Part shown: piece by piece, positions 13,601-24,105 of the stretch
Layout: each line of letters begins with the position of its first letter
Numbering within the stretch: position 1 is the stretch's first letter
Assembly (NCBI RefSeq): GCF_036588685.1
Contig: NC_086386.1
Coordinates: 15,644,931 to 15,708,930, forward strand
Direction of reading: 5' to 3'
Length of the DNA: 64,000 nucleotides
Source of the DNA: Mytilus trossulus
Lineage: Eukaryota; Mollusca; Bivalvia; Mytilida; Mytilidae
Notes under the pieces: generated by a model
Seen by the model: only the letters and a program-made list of their open reading frames with translations
Databases searched by the model: none
What the model was told of the DNA's origin: nothing
Program-made: the position numbers and the translations under genes

Positions 13601-16086
13601 CCACATGAGTTGTCTCTTTATATATATGATATTTCTTCATACTTCGGTATAATATCTAAAATTAAGAAAGGACATATTTTTATGATATATTTTATCTGAT
13701 ACTAGTAATATAAACGTTAACAAAGTGAAATTATATAGTTTATTTGAGCATAGTTTTTACAAGTTTGGGTTTGATTCTTTTAATTGAATGAATTTGACAA
13801 CGCTTGTTATTCTTCTGACTGTAGTTGGTCCTGACAATTATCATGCAGGGATTTGAGAATATATTCTACCTTATTGAAATGATGGGATTCAGCTTTTGTA
13901 CAGTTCTTACGTGTGTCTTTGCTGGTCAGGTTTATCTACGATACAAAGAACCAGATTTAAAACGACCAATAAAGGTATGTTCTTATCTTGCATTCGGCAT
14001 TATTTATTGTAAACATTTCGAGCAAATCATATTTTTTAAGACACCAATTATTATTTACATAAACGTCTTTTTCAATATTTAAAACAAACTGGCTCATGAA
14101 TAGTACTAATGAGAGGATCATGTAAATGACATGTTTAGAAATAACATTGAAATTAGAAGGAGATAACTGCGAAATTCTAAATTTATTCCCAATTTACACT
14201 ACCTGAATTGCTGTAACTCTAAATACAACAAAACTGTTATGTTGATATGACTTTTGAACAGTGGTATACTACTGTTGCCTTTCTTAATAATTTGATTGAC
14301 ACGAGCAACCCATATTCGTGATAACATTATAGAGTATTTGGTATTATTGAAACAAAACGTTAAATAATACAGATGAAACAGTGACATTAAAGATAGTCCA
14401 GTGTGTTTTTTTATTCTGCTTCCTGTTACAAATCATGGACCTTTGATGTATTTTACAAACAGGCACGTCTATTGTAAATTCAAATGTTTATATGTATAAG
14501 CTTTTTGACTTAACTTCCGATTGTGCTAATTAATATATTTTACCCAGCAGTGTGTGTAATTTATAGCACAATATAATGATTTAATAATAAATAGTGTGCG
14601 GGGGGTACTAAATTTACCATACATTGTTAAAAAAAAAGAGGCATCAGAGAATAACAGGTAGAAATAAAACTCAAAAGGAGCGAAAGATAACAATGAAACT
14701 CATAAATCGAGAGTAAATTGACAACGCCATGGCTAGCTAAAAAAACAAAAGGACAAACAGACAAATAAAAGTATACAAGACACAACATAGAAAATCAACG
14801 ACTGAGCAACACGAACCTCACTATGAATTGGGATGATCTCTGGTGCTCTGGAAGGCTAAGCAGATCCTGCTCCACATGTGGCACCAGCCGTATTGCTCAT
14901 GTTATTTCAAATCCGGTATAAAGTCTTATTCGGTAGGTCACATTAGTGAAAAGGGAACGGGACTGTTGTTACGACATATGGAACATATATTATATCATCT
15001 GTAGAACGGATATTCAAGAACGGTCAACCAACTCAAGAGTCAAGGATAATCCTATTGAAAAACGAGGAAGAGAAAACTGTATAAAATGAAAATAGCACTG
15101 TCTAAATTGCATTCGTTTGATGGTTTAATTTGATATATATTCAGAAGAAACTTTTAAAGCCGAGTATTCGAGCAAATAACGTATATATACAAGAACAGAA
15201 ACACATGTAATGTTTTATGTCAGACCAGAAGGGAAATTAAAGTAATGATCAAATCCATCTAAGGTATTGGTTTCTTTTCTTAATCAATTTATAAATGGAC
15301 AATAGTATTTAAGTAATTGTATTTTTTCTCTTTCAGTTGCCAATACTGCTCCCGATATTCCTTTTCTTAATCAGTATTGTATTACTTGCAATGACAATTG
15401 TGCAGAGACCAAATGAAAGTCTAACAACACTTTTGATAATGGCTCTAGGCATTCCATTCTATATAATTGGTGTTGGTTGGAAATCCAAACCCAAATCGTT
15501 TGAAAGATTAAATTGTAAGTATGTGTTTAATGTAATTGTGAATGTGGTTAATGTTATGGTAATGCACAAGTTGTATTTGTTTGTTTTACGATCAATTGTT
15601 AACCGTTTTTGAAAATGTGCTAGAAGTATTCCGTTGTGGAATCCGAGTCGTTTGTCCAATCACAAGTAATGATAAACAATTGCTTAGAATCAGTACAGAT
15701 AATATATGCATTAAAAATCACCGTTGATGCTTGTTAAGGTATTATTCGACAGTAAAGCCATTAATCCTGAATTGGTTAACAACGTCTAGGCTTTTTCTAA
15801 GGTCACATTAGCAAAACTGGTATGTTGGATTATACGGAGGTTACGACATTTGGAAAAGAAATGTATATCTTACACTTCCCTTTTTTTGCAAATACACAAA
15901 ATAAAATGAAGCAGAGAAAATAAAGCGTTGACATTTCACTGATTCTGTATTTTTGTATATTAAACATTCAAAAATAACTAGCGAAATATTAATTGTGTAA
16001 TGAAACCTTTTATTTTAGATAAAGTGACTGTTCTAATACAGAAAATTCTGATGGTTGTACCTCAAGATAAAGATACGGCATGGTAG
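1664..16086 (+). CDS. SLC7-family amino-acid transporter light chain (xCT / b(0,+)AT-like), 10 exons, 536 aa
   Basis: Coding exons: 1664-2282, 3317-3442, 4847-4946, 5788-5832, 8272-8395, 9339-9442, 13171-13267, 13825-13974, 15337-15514, 16019-16086. All junctions are GT/AG and the reading frame closes exactly on TAG. Family members are 12-helix plasma-membrane exchangers that pair with an SLC3 heavy chain. The first helix carries the substrate-site motif GSGIF (residues 92-96). Cys191 sits in the loop after helix 3 ([10 protein letters not shown]), the place of the cysteine that bonds to the heavy chain. Other family blocks are [16 protein letters not shown] (129-144), [18 protein letters not shown] and [15 protein letters not shown]. 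The C-terminus ([10 protein letters not shown]) resembles SLC7A9 and SLC7A11. The hydrophilic N-terminus of about 70 residues is Ser/Asn/Gly-rich and longer than usual. Exon 1 stays open upstream to its acceptor at 1634, so a more upstream start is possible. Substrate cannot be assigned from sequence. No poly(A) site was identified. Confidence 0.9.
2384..2720 (-). repeat. Reverse-transcriptase repeat, 3' tail fragment
   Basis: The reverse complement matches the tail of the RT-derived repeat at 17,020-17,870. Shared landmarks are a motif reading 'ggttcgtgttgctc' in related copies, 'ctatgttgtg', and a terminal block about flat 'ctcataagtcgaaattg'. It sits in the first coding intron of the SLC7 gene. 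No coding capacity is left. Confidence 0.55.
3825..3872. repeat. Three-copy 16-bp tandem repeat
   Basis: Three consecutive 16-bp units. The first and third are identical (ATACCACTAACCTAGC) and the middle one differs at two positions. It lies in SLC7 intron 2. Seen directly in the sequence. Confidence 0.85.
4984..5335. repeat. Mussel-type interspersed repeat (GCCAGACGCGC family)
   Basis: This copy starts GTTATCAAAGGTACCAGGAT and carries the ATACGCCAGACGCGCG core. It continues through an 'accgaagtgctgactactgg' block and a 'catcgacccagtgg' block. Related stretches occur at 16,640, 20,170, 20,747, 32,620, 37,018 and 49,445 in both orientations. It lies in SLC7 intron 3. No ORF. I recognise the core as a frequent mussel genomic repeat, from memory only. 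Confidence 0.7.
5560..5635 (+). repeat. Short interspersed repeat (TTGACACATTCCCCAT type)
   Basis: The segment 'ggtggccttcagttctttgg...gttgttatctccttgacacattccccat' recurs in diverged form at 63,150-63,245. Both are plus-strand and intronic. Boundaries are approximate. Confidence 0.55.
7490..7935 (+). pseudogene. Reverse-transcriptase repeat, 3' part, decayed
   Basis: Parallel to the larger copy at 17,340-17,870. It shows the 'ctcccagttgatacgatat' block, the 'attttcttg...ttgctcac' block, a 'gcaacacgacg...ccacaagagg' block and the 'gggttcgtgttgctc' tail in the same order. Stops and frameshifts break it. It lies in SLC7 intron 4. What remains is the C-terminal region after the catalytic core, so no activity is expected. 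Confidence 0.6.
8131..8156. repeat. Poly-T tract
   Basis: An uninterrupted T run of more than 20 bases in SLC7 intron 4, just before the exon at 8272. It may be the A-tail of a minus-strand retroelement, but I see no recognisable body next to it. Confidence 0.7.
9838..9890. repeat. Three imperfect 17-18-bp tandem units
   Basis: Units AAATCAGGACACCTCAT, AAAATCAGGACAATGCAT and AAAATCAAAACAATCCAT follow each other directly. They lie in SLC7 intron 6. No function is suggested. Confidence 0.75.
10036..10190. mobile_element. Small MITE-like element with GGCGGATCCA-type ends
   Basis: A short non-coding block bounded by imperfect inverted ends: left 'aggcgaatgcaaaggg', right (reverse complement) 'cagtgacggataaag'. 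Both are diverged versions of the CAGTGGCGGATCCA terminus also seen near 60,930. Lies in SLC7 intron 6. Target duplication not resolved. Confidence 0.5.
10510..10690 (-). repeat. Interspersed repeat, 'ATAAAACCAGGTT..TTTTCTACATGG' family
   Basis: The reverse complement of this stretch parallels the plus-strand copies at 12,900-13,055, 19,130-19,345, 19,955-20,180 and 35,083-35,275, and the minus-strand copy at 18,170-18,365. Shared order: GCTAGCTATAAAACC, TTTTCTACAT, AATGCCT..., AGTCAGGAATATGA, a TTTGATGTGTTTG block and GGACTTTCC. Non-coding. Copies sit both in introns and in the intergenic gap. Confidence 0.6.
11885..12520. repeat. Direct repeat pair inside SLC7 intron 6
   Basis: The block 'ggaacactgaagtgcaacaa' followed by 'ctccaacatacgac' and an 'acagcccttg...gacgaac' block occurs near 11,908-12,010 and again near 12,360-12,480, about 450 bp apart in the same orientation. 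Sequence between them (12,165-12,330) has no recognised content. No gene. Confidence 0.6.
12900..13055 (+). repeat. Interspersed repeat, same family as 10,510-10,690
   Basis: Carries the 'accaagtcgggaat', 'tcgtttgatgtgtttttgattt' and 'ttagggactttccgtttagaatttccc' blocks of the family in plus orientation, ending about 115 bp before the SLC7 exon at 13,171. Confidence 0.6.
14690..14960 (-). repeat. Reverse-transcriptase repeat, 3' tail fragment
   Basis: The reverse complement aligns block for block with 17,620-17,860, including CCACATGTGGAGCAGGAT, GGTTCGTGTTGCTC and GCCATGGCGTT. Minus orientation, in SLC7 intron 8. Only the non-coding end is present. Confidence 0.75.
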
Positions 16087-17019
16087 CAATATATTTGTGT
16101 TCATAAAAATAGTATAGATCTTGATATGTCTGTGTTATGTATTGTATCAATATTAATTATAAAATATTGTTTGAGTCTTTGTCTTTATTATATTACTTCC
16201 AACGTATTATAATGACATTTTGCAATATGTTGATAAATTGTATAAGCTATTGTATCCTGAAATTGAACCTGCAAAGATATTTACTAGATGAACATATAAG
16301 ATGAGCATATTTATCTTGATATTGCTGTTTTTGTCTGTCATAAAGAATGATAATTTCACCTTCATCCTGGTATCTATGATGAGTTTATTTACAACCACTG
16401 GGTCGATGCAGCTGCTGGCGAATGTTTCCTCCCCGGTGATAGCACCAGCTCCGTAGTTTGCACGTTTACATGTGTGTGTTGACATGAAGTGTCAATGATA
16501 TGGGCATAAGTGTAAAAGTTTGTTTGCAACTGTTTAAACAAAAATTTGCCAGAGGAATAGCTATTTGTTGCTAAACCTTTCGGAATGTTTGGACCTAAAT
16601 GCTCTTTAAATATCTTTATTATTTAAACTGTAAAGAATATTTTGATTCGAGCGTCACTGGTGAGTACTTTTTATGAAACGCGCGTGCGTCTGGTGTTCAA
16701 AATTCAACCCAGGTATCTGTGTTGTGTGTTTTTATTTACCATGCATTATTAAAATTTGCATTGATGTGATGGCATGGTAAGTAAAATTATCTGCTTTTAC
16801 GGCAAACAGCTGATCCACAAGGTACACCATCTACTTGTTACTTTACATCATGCAGTGTATTAATCACATATTTTACAAATGAAGGTCAACAGTAAACGTT
16901 GATTTTTGTATCTGTAGTTTAGAATTATTTAGAATCTGCATACTGAATTACATGATTTTTGGTCTATGTGGACTTTTCATCAACAGACTGTCGGCATTCC
17001 AATGGAAACACAGTGTGCC

Positions 17020-17870
17020 CTCTACTTGACGACTTGTTTCTTTATTATTATGAGGCTGACTTCATACAGAAACTTCTTAGGAAGAAAGTTAGCTGTATCC
17101 TTTAACACTACTTTACGCTACTAGTATATAGATGATGTTCTTTCACTAAATAATTCAAAATTTGGTGACTATGTGGAACGCAACTCTCCCATCGAACTAG
17201 AGATAAAGGATACTACAGTTAAGTCAGCTTCATATCTTGACTTACATCTAGAAATTGACAATGAGGGTCGGTTGAAAACAAAACTTTACGACAAAAGAGA
17301 TAATTTCAGCTTTCCAATTTAGAACTTTCCATTTCTAAGTAGCAACATTCCAGCAGCACCTGCATACGGGGTATATATCTCCCAATTGATACGATATTCG
17401 CGTGCTTACATTTCCTAAAATAGTTTTCTTGATAGAGGGTTGCTGCTCACTAGGACGCTATTAAACCAAGAGTTCCAAATGGTGAGGTTGAAATCATCTC
17501 TTCGTAAATTTTGCGGACACCATCACGAGTGGATGACCGTTATTGAATAACCGTTTCGCAAATGATATCGGATATGTTCCTTACGTCGTAACTACAATCC
17601 CCTTCCATTTCATGATTTGTTATCACATAAGCAGCACGACGGGTACCACATGTGGAGCAGGATATTCTTACACTTTCGGGGCCTCTGAGATCACAACTAG
17701 TTGGGTTCGTGTTGCTTGTTCTTTATTTTTCTAGGTTGTGGCATGTGTACTATTGTTTGTCTGTTTGTCTTTTTCATTTTTAGCCATGGCGTTATCAATT
17801 TATTTTCGATTTATAAGTTTGACTGTCTCTTTGGTATCTTTCGTCCCTCTTTCGTAGGTGCTTAGGGTGG
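17020..17870 (+). pseudogene. Decayed reverse-transcriptase retroelement with YIDD box
   Basis: The plus strand reads through several frames as a diverged reverse transcriptase: a Y-I-D-D catalytic box at about 17,125-17,136, then LSLNNSKFGDYVE, a SYLDLHLEID segment, KTKLYDKRDNF, and PAAPAYGVYISQLIRYSRAY. Stop codons interrupt it (for example after the NFSFPI stretch). The non-coding 3' tail includes CCACATGTGGAGCAGGAT and GCCATGGCGTT. This is the longest of six related fragments in the window (2,384; 7,490; 14,690; 21,600; 36,285) and serves as the reference for the others. I cannot assign a clade: non-LTR or Penelope-like are both open. It is inactive as seen. Confidence 0.75.
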
Positions 17871-18169
17871 TCGATAGTGCTAAAGTTAGTTTCTATTGTG
17901 ACATATAGAAATATTTAACTTAAAAATTTCAATGATTCCGTGGTAACGTTTCGACTAAGCATAGATATGAAATGCATGAATAACAGGAGACGATTATCCT
18001 GTAGATAAACCTGACTTGCTCATTCTACAAATATGCGATTCCATCGGCTAATGATGTTATTTTGATTCGTCTTCCTATTCGATTTATTAGATTTATGAGA
18101 TTTATGCGATTTGAAATATGTAAATTACTGTTACCCTGAATTTGCAGTAAGTGCTAGTTTTGAATCCTA

Positions 18170-18365
18170 ACATTAAAGTGTAAAACAACAAAAAAACGAA
18201 CTTCAAGACAAAATTCAAAACGGAAATTCCTTTACAAAATGTCGAAATCAAAAGCTCAAACAAATCTACCGAATAGGGAACAACTGTCATATTCCTGAGT
18301 TGATACAGGCATTTCCTTATGTGCAAAATGGTTCTTATTTAGTGGACAAGTAATAATAATAAATT
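18170..18365 (-). repeat. Interspersed repeat, same family as 10,510-10,690
   Basis: Close to a parallel copy of 10,510-10,690 in the same minus orientation: 'aacggaaattcctttacaaaatg...aaagctcaaacaaat...accgaatagg...catattcctgagttg'. Non-coding. Confidence 0.65.
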
Positions 18366-19129
18366 TAAACTTTAAATCTAGATGACAACGTGTATTTAAT
18401 TTCTTCTTAAAATTCGTATGCTACAATCTTATAAAATATGATCATGGTCTGAGATAGTCTATGTAGCGATTAAGCTCCAATCAAGAAATATTCAGCTTGA
18501 CTTCAATATGGATATATATGTTGAAACATATTTAACAATTAAAACAACAGCAGTGCATGGTTTCAGAATTATTTTGATAACAATAATCATACATTCAGTT
18601 GTATATTGAAAAATGAATTTAGCGTTTTATATATTTTTATGACATAAAATTTCTGATGACAGAAGGATATTGAAGTAGTTTGACAATGTCTTTCCCAGAT
18701 AAGCTATAAAACATATCAAGTATTTCAAAAAATGAGATCGTCTTTGTAAAAGTAATTACAAGTGACATTTTATCGTATATCGAACGACTTGTAAGTCAAA
18801 ATATTTTCTAGCAACTGGAGACCAGTAAAAATCATTTACACTTTAACAACAGCTCCAATTTAATTTTCAAATTTGAAATAACTGTTCAATAAAGTTGTCA
18901 TTCGTTATCTGAAAATAAAGAATAAGCCTTGCTAAATTTGACGTTTATCATTCAAGTGTTATGAGCCTCATTTTTTTTTAAATAGGATTATTTCATAAAT
19001 GTATTAGTGATATATATCATTAATATCACAACAACTTCTTTTGGGAATAATATGTGGTTGTTTCGGAAGATGTTGAAATCTCAATACGTCTGTCATGCAA
19101 GATCTTTGGGGTGTCATCCTTATGATGCG

Positions 19130-19345
19130 ACTGTCGTGCAAGTCAGAGATTTAGCTAGTTATAAAACCAGTTTCAGTCTACCATTTTCTACATAAGAAAA
19201 TGCCTTTACCGAATCAGGAATATGATAGTTGTTATCAATTCATTGGATGTGTTTGAGCTTTTGATTTTGACATTTGATTAGGGACTTTCCAATTTGAATT
19301 TCCGCGAAGTTCAGGTTTTTTGTGATTTTACTTTTCACTTTATGC
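19130..19345 (+). repeat. Interspersed repeat, same family as 10,510-10,690
   Basis: Plus-orientation copy with the GATTTAGCTAGTTATAAAACC, TTTTCTACATAAG, AATCAGGAATATGA and AGGGACTTTCC blocks in order. It lies just left of the duplicated septin unit. Confidence 0.7.
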
Positions 19346-19954
19346 CCTGGTATTATGAACCCTCAAACTCAAAATCTGAACAGGGAGCATTAAGGCGTGA
19401 TAACTGAGTCTATTGAAAACATCATCATATAATGTGGTTACATGCTAATAGTTTTTGCCAGGGAAATATTCTTCCTTAATATAAAGTAGAATTTATTCAA
19501 AGATCTTTTAAGATGGAATACAACACAGAGTTTGACTGCAAATGTAAATAGAAAATTTGGATGGTTTTATTTGATCTAGTCTCTCGCTTCAGATCTAGTT
19601 CCATGTGGTACAAGTATTATCACCTCTTGCCTATACCTGTTCAAACCGTTAACATACCGTTTCTTCTTGTCTGATATTTATAAGCACTGGCATTCTATCA
19701 TTTTACAATAAAACATTTCTAAGGTTATTCGTACGGAACGCTCCTTTAAAAAAGTGGCAATAGTAGTTTACTGAGGATTAAATGCTGCATATCCATGTTT
19801 AATATACAAACTAAGTGAAAACTGTAGTCAGCTGAATTGTGCATATTGTTATTACAGAAACTGGTTTGGTGTTTTTTTTTATACGTGTACCTATAATGTC
19901 TATTTGTTTTGCTCACACGTTATTGTCAATATAAAGGAATTTAACGCAACTGCG

Positions 19955-20285
19955 ATCAAGTGAGGGGTTTAGCTAGCTATAAAACCAGGGTTAATCAATC
20001 GTTTTCTACGTGGAAAAATGCATTTTCCAAGTCAGGAATATACGTTGTTTTCCATTTGTTTGAAGTGTTTGGGTTTTTGATTTTGCCATTTGTAAAAAGG
20101 ACTTTCCGTTTTCTTTGGAGTTCGGTAGTTGTATGTCCTCAATGCTCTTCAACTTCGTACTTTATTTGGCCTTTTACAACATATTATGATTCGAGCGTCA
20201 CTAATTTGTAGACGAAACGCGCGTCTGGCATAAATATTAAGTTTTAATCCTGGTATCTATGATGAGTTTATTTGTTATTCTACCT
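19955..20285 (+). repeat. Composite of two interspersed repeats
   Basis: 19,955-20,180 is another copy of the ATAAAACC/GGACTTTCC family, and 20,170-20,285 a fragment of the GCGCGTCTGGC family ('gattcgagcgtcactaa...gacgaaacgcgcgtctggc'). The first part is also present at 35,083-35,275 in copy B; the second part is absent there. Confidence 0.65.
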
Positions 20286-20746
20286 TTTATTAACGAAGGA
20301 AATGTAACAGGTTGAACACTGAACTAAACGGAAAATGTGGTAATCACTTAGATCTCCAACATATTACGGTGAAGGGTCCAAACATTTTTATATACTGCAT
20401 TCCAAGGCTTCGACACTAACGCAGTTTCCTAAATGCTGACTATTATAGGAGACATGTAGTGAGGAATGATATTAAACGCTAGTGTGGTTCTGCTGTTCCC
20501 ACCTATATCATAACCAAAGATTATCTTATAAATATGAACATACACATTGATAGTGAAACGCTATTGTTTGGAAAAGACGAACATAGAATTTTGAAAAAGA
20601 TCGTCGTTTTATTAAACAGTCACACAGATTTTAACATTCCAAGTCATCGCTTTGCCATTTTCTTTTCTGTCTTGTTTGCTTTTTTCTGACCTCTGGCATC
20701 ACAGCAGAGCTTCAAATAGTCAAAATATGCACCAGGGGAATTACAA

Positions 20747-20995
20747 ATAAACTCATCATAGATACCAGGACTAAACTTTGTATATACGCCAGACGCGCAT
20801 TTCGTCTACAAAAGACTCATCAGTGACGCTCCAATCCAAAAAAGTTAAAAAGGCCAAATAAAGTACGAGGTTGAAGAGCATTGATGACCAAAATTCCAAA
20901 ACGTTGTGCCAAATTCAGCTAAAGTAATCTATGCCTGAGGTAGAAAAGCCTTAGTATTTCAAAAATTCAATATTTTGTAAACAGTTTTATAAATG
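20747..20995 (-). repeat. GCCAGACGCGC-family repeat inserted in copy A only
   Basis: In copy A the sequence 'gaattacaa' is followed by about 250 bp beginning ATAAACTCATCATAGATACC, then 'tacaatttataggtattaaag' resumes. Copy B at about 35,740 reads straight through ('gtattacaatttatagg'). A TACAA target duplication is plausible but short. The body carries ATACGCCAGACGCGCATTTC and GACTCATCAGTGACGCTC. Confidence 0.7.
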
Positions 20996-21599
20996 TACAA
21001 TTTATAGGTATTAAAGACGGCTGATAAGGAACAGCAATATTTATCCTTCGAGGAAATTGAGTCAGACATTAGGATGTGATATCCTGTTTTGGAATAAGGT
21101 TTCAGCATGTACAGTCAAACAGTATTGTCCTGATTATGACTGTTTCTTTTCATTATCAGTTTAGCTTTTTAATTTCGCTGCATATCCTGATAAACAAAGA
21201 AAGGTTGAAAAGTGAATTCTGCAACGGTATAAAGAAATAAAGGGGCAATACAAAAGCAAACAATGAAGAAAAGGTAACACGGATGAAAGAAAATACAAAC
21301 ATGAGTGCATAAACTTTGGATTGGCCAACGTTAACATCGTAGGTATTGGGAAATATTTTACAAAATCGTAGATTGAGCAACACTAAAGAGAAATAAAGAA
21401 TTGTAACACAACTTCTCCAAAAAGGTAATAAATGGCAGCTCAGGGGTAAACAGGTATTGCTCCACAATTGACACCAGTTGAGTAGCTTCTGTTAAAAACT
21501 TTTGGCGATATGTTATTTTACCAGGATTGGTAAATCAAATGTATTTTTATAAATTTCCAAATATGTATGTCATTGAAATTTATGTTTACCATATTACAA

Positions 21600-21790
21600 A
21601 ATTTAGAGTGAGGCTGACTTCAAACAGGAACTTTTCAGGAAGGAGGAAAAGAAGATAGCAGTATTCTTCAACTTCCACTAGATAGATGCTCTCTCACTAA
21701 ATAATTCCAAATTGTCACTCACTTGTGTGACAATGTTGAACGCATTTATCCCTTCAAACCTGAGACAAAGATTTCAAAAAATTCAGTTAA
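21600..21790 (+). pseudogene. Reverse-transcriptase repeat, truncated (copy A)
   Basis: Begins 'gaggctgacttcaaacagg' and runs through 'gatagatgctctctcactaaataattcc', as in the reference copy at 17,040-17,160. It is cut off near 21,790 by unrelated sequence. Copy B keeps a longer version at 36,285-36,960. Confidence 0.7.
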
Positions 21791-21913
21791 GGTACAGTAA
21801 ATGGGCTATGTCTTAGATTTCAATATTTGGCATACAACTCTGGCTCGATGAACTTCAACTGAAAATCGAAATAAAAATGCATTTATCTCAATTATCATTT
21901 GCAAAATCAAGAT

Positions 21914-22078
21914 AAGGTCACCGACTTCATTTTTACAGTATACATCATTCAAAGTTGCGTTCTTTGTGAAAAAATCTAACAAAACGTCGAAATAATTGTA
22001 AAACGTTGATTTTTGACGTTTTTCACTACCAATAAGGTAACAAATTGATTGTTAGACAAAAAACGAAGTCGGTGACCC
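21914..22078. mobile_element. Foldback block with GGTCACCGACTTC arms (copy A only)
   Basis: 'ggtcaccgacttcatttttaca' near 21,916 and 'aaaaacgaagtcggtgaccc' near 22,058 are inverted complements about 140 bp apart. The interior also has a shorter inverted pair around 'aaaacgttga...aaacgtc'. Copy B has unrelated sequence at this place. Non-coding, MITE-like. Ends and target duplication not resolved. Confidence 0.5.
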
Positions 22079-22405
22079 AATGATTATTTTATATCATTAA
22101 AACAGAAATTTATGTGTCAACAATATATTGTTTTTTAAGAAAATGGAGTAGAATTAAAGATTTGGTGATTTTAAGACAAATTTTAGAAGGTTTTTTGCCG
22201 ATTTTATGTGCTTTCTATACAAATGATAAAGAGGTACAAGTGTTATACTGTAACTGTTAGATTGAAGACAGATCTATCTTTTATTTTAGTCATGCTAGAC
22301 CCAATTAACTCAAACTATATATTGTTGAAAGGATTGGTGAAAGCAAGCTCCCTTAGGAGTGTTAAATATTTACATTAGCATTTCAAGAGCTAAGTGGCTA
22401 TAACT

Positions 22406-22578
22406 GGTTTTAAAGTTAGTAATTTTTGGGCACTTTATAGCTTGTTGCTCGGTGTGAACCAAGACTCCATGTTAAAGGCCGTACATTGATTTTTAATGGT
22501 TTATTTTTTAAAATTGTTATTTGGATGGAGAGTTGTCTCATTGGCACTCACACCACATCTTCCTATATCTAATAACTG
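22406..22578 (-). repeat. GAGTTGTCTCATTGGCACTCA-family repeat inserted in copy A only
   Basis: Copy B reads 'ggctataactgttaaattc' (near 38,592). Copy A has 'ggctataactg', about 175 bp of insert, then 'ataactgttaaattcc', so ATAACTG is duplicated at both sides. The insert contains 'gttatttggatggagagttgtctcattggcactcacaccacatcttcc', the reverse complement of the repeat at 37,828-38,010. Confidence 0.75.
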
Positions 22579-22729
22579 TTAAATTCCAGGCAATTTTTAT
22601 AGGCCTAAGGAAATAATATATTGCAACTATTTCTTTGGGGTTATTTTTCTCGACTCCTGATTTAATGCCACCTAAAACAAGTTTTATATTGAAAAAATGT
22701 AAATATCACAGGAATATCTCGTTTTTCTG

Positions 22730-24105
22730 ATGCAACTGTTTAATAAATTGCAAACTCTTTTAAATTCAAGTCAGCTAAGATTTCGGGGAAACATAAATAA
22801 CAAAACAAAGGATGATATTTTTTTGTTTGTTTTAAACAAAAGCTATAGTGACTAGATACAAAATGCATACAAAAACATCAGCACAAATTAGAAATACATT
22901 GACACATGTTAAATTTGCATAGTAAAAGTTTATACTGGACAAGACAAACATTTATAAATGCAAATGGTTTTGGAGATGAGATGTGAAAGCTGTGAAAACT
23001 GGTCATTTTAAAATAAGCACTAAAACTAAGACATCAAAGATTGTCAACAATATGGTAACATCATTATCAGAAGAGAAACAAATTTGACACCTTTTCATCT
23101 TGAATAGAAAATTCATTTTAAAAATACATAAAGAAAGCCAAAAACACATAGAATTCATAGTACTCTTATTCACTAACCATTTTATACATGTACTATACAC
23201 AAAATTACATTAATAAGTAAGGAAATGTACATACATGATCAATTTTAAATAATATTATTATGCTATACCATCTAGATAGCATCATGTATACACTTTAAAC
23301 AAAAGACAGCACATAAATTAGAAACTGAGATTCAATAAAAACAATTTGATTTTGCCTTTGAGAATGACACATGTAAAAGTGTTAAATTATGCACTCTCCT
23401 TTTTAAACCAAACATGTTTTCAATTAATTTTTTTTAACAGAAGATTTAGAGTTATCCCCCCTGAAATTATTTGTTCATGAAAGTTTAATTTGGTCATTTT
23501 TTGCCTAGGGTCAGTGATTTAAATAGTAAAAAATGTATAGAAAATAAGTTCAAATATACATCAGAGTATAAGGAATAAAATAATACATGAAGACTACTTA
23601 TATCTAACTAACATTTAAAATATAAGTACAATATCAATGCTGAAATACTATGTGGTGGATAACATTTTAATGTTCTAATGAAACAATACAATCATGATTG
23701 CTTTGTAATTGATCTAATGGCAAGACTTTAGTACCGTGATTTGGTTTCCTTAATTGCACAAGTAAAACTTCATTAAGCAGCCTAAATCTGGGAAATGCTC
23801 AATCCATCAAAGATTCTTTTCTAAATTCAAATTTCTAAGTGAAAGCAAAAAAATGTTAACAATTCTTGCCCTGTAATACATTTCTTTTTTCTAACTCTAA
23901 AAATAGAAGAAGAAGAAGAAATCCCTCCTTAAACAAAAACCCTGTTTAAAGTTTACTTCAATTCAGAATATTGCCATCTATGCCAACTTCATAATAACTT
24001 AAGAGACTTTAAACTACAACTTATTGAAGTCTTTTGTATCTGTACCAATAATATCAGTAACTTGTCAATTTTGGCAGTACTATAATTTGTATTGTAATTT
24101 AATGT
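22730..24105 (-). other. Region downstream of septin A, probable 3' UTR plus flank
   Basis: About 1.4 kb with no ORF, closely matched by 38,740-40,167 beyond septin B, with small indels. It follows the septin stop codon directly, so at least its right part should be transcribed as 3' UTR. I could not pick one poly(A) signal because the AT-rich sequence offers several. Confidence 0.5.

Larger units (their letters stand above)
16087..19650. other. Intergenic gap between the SLC7 gene and the septin duplication
   Basis: No gene exon recognised apart from decayed reverse-transcriptase sequence. It holds repeat fragments: a CCACTGGGTCGATGC block near 16,395, a 'gagcgtcactggtgag' fragment near 16,650, the RT repeat at 17,020-17,870, and repeat copies at 18,170 and 19,130. 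The 3' UTR of the transporter must start here, but I see no unambiguous AATAAA site. Confidence 0.6.
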
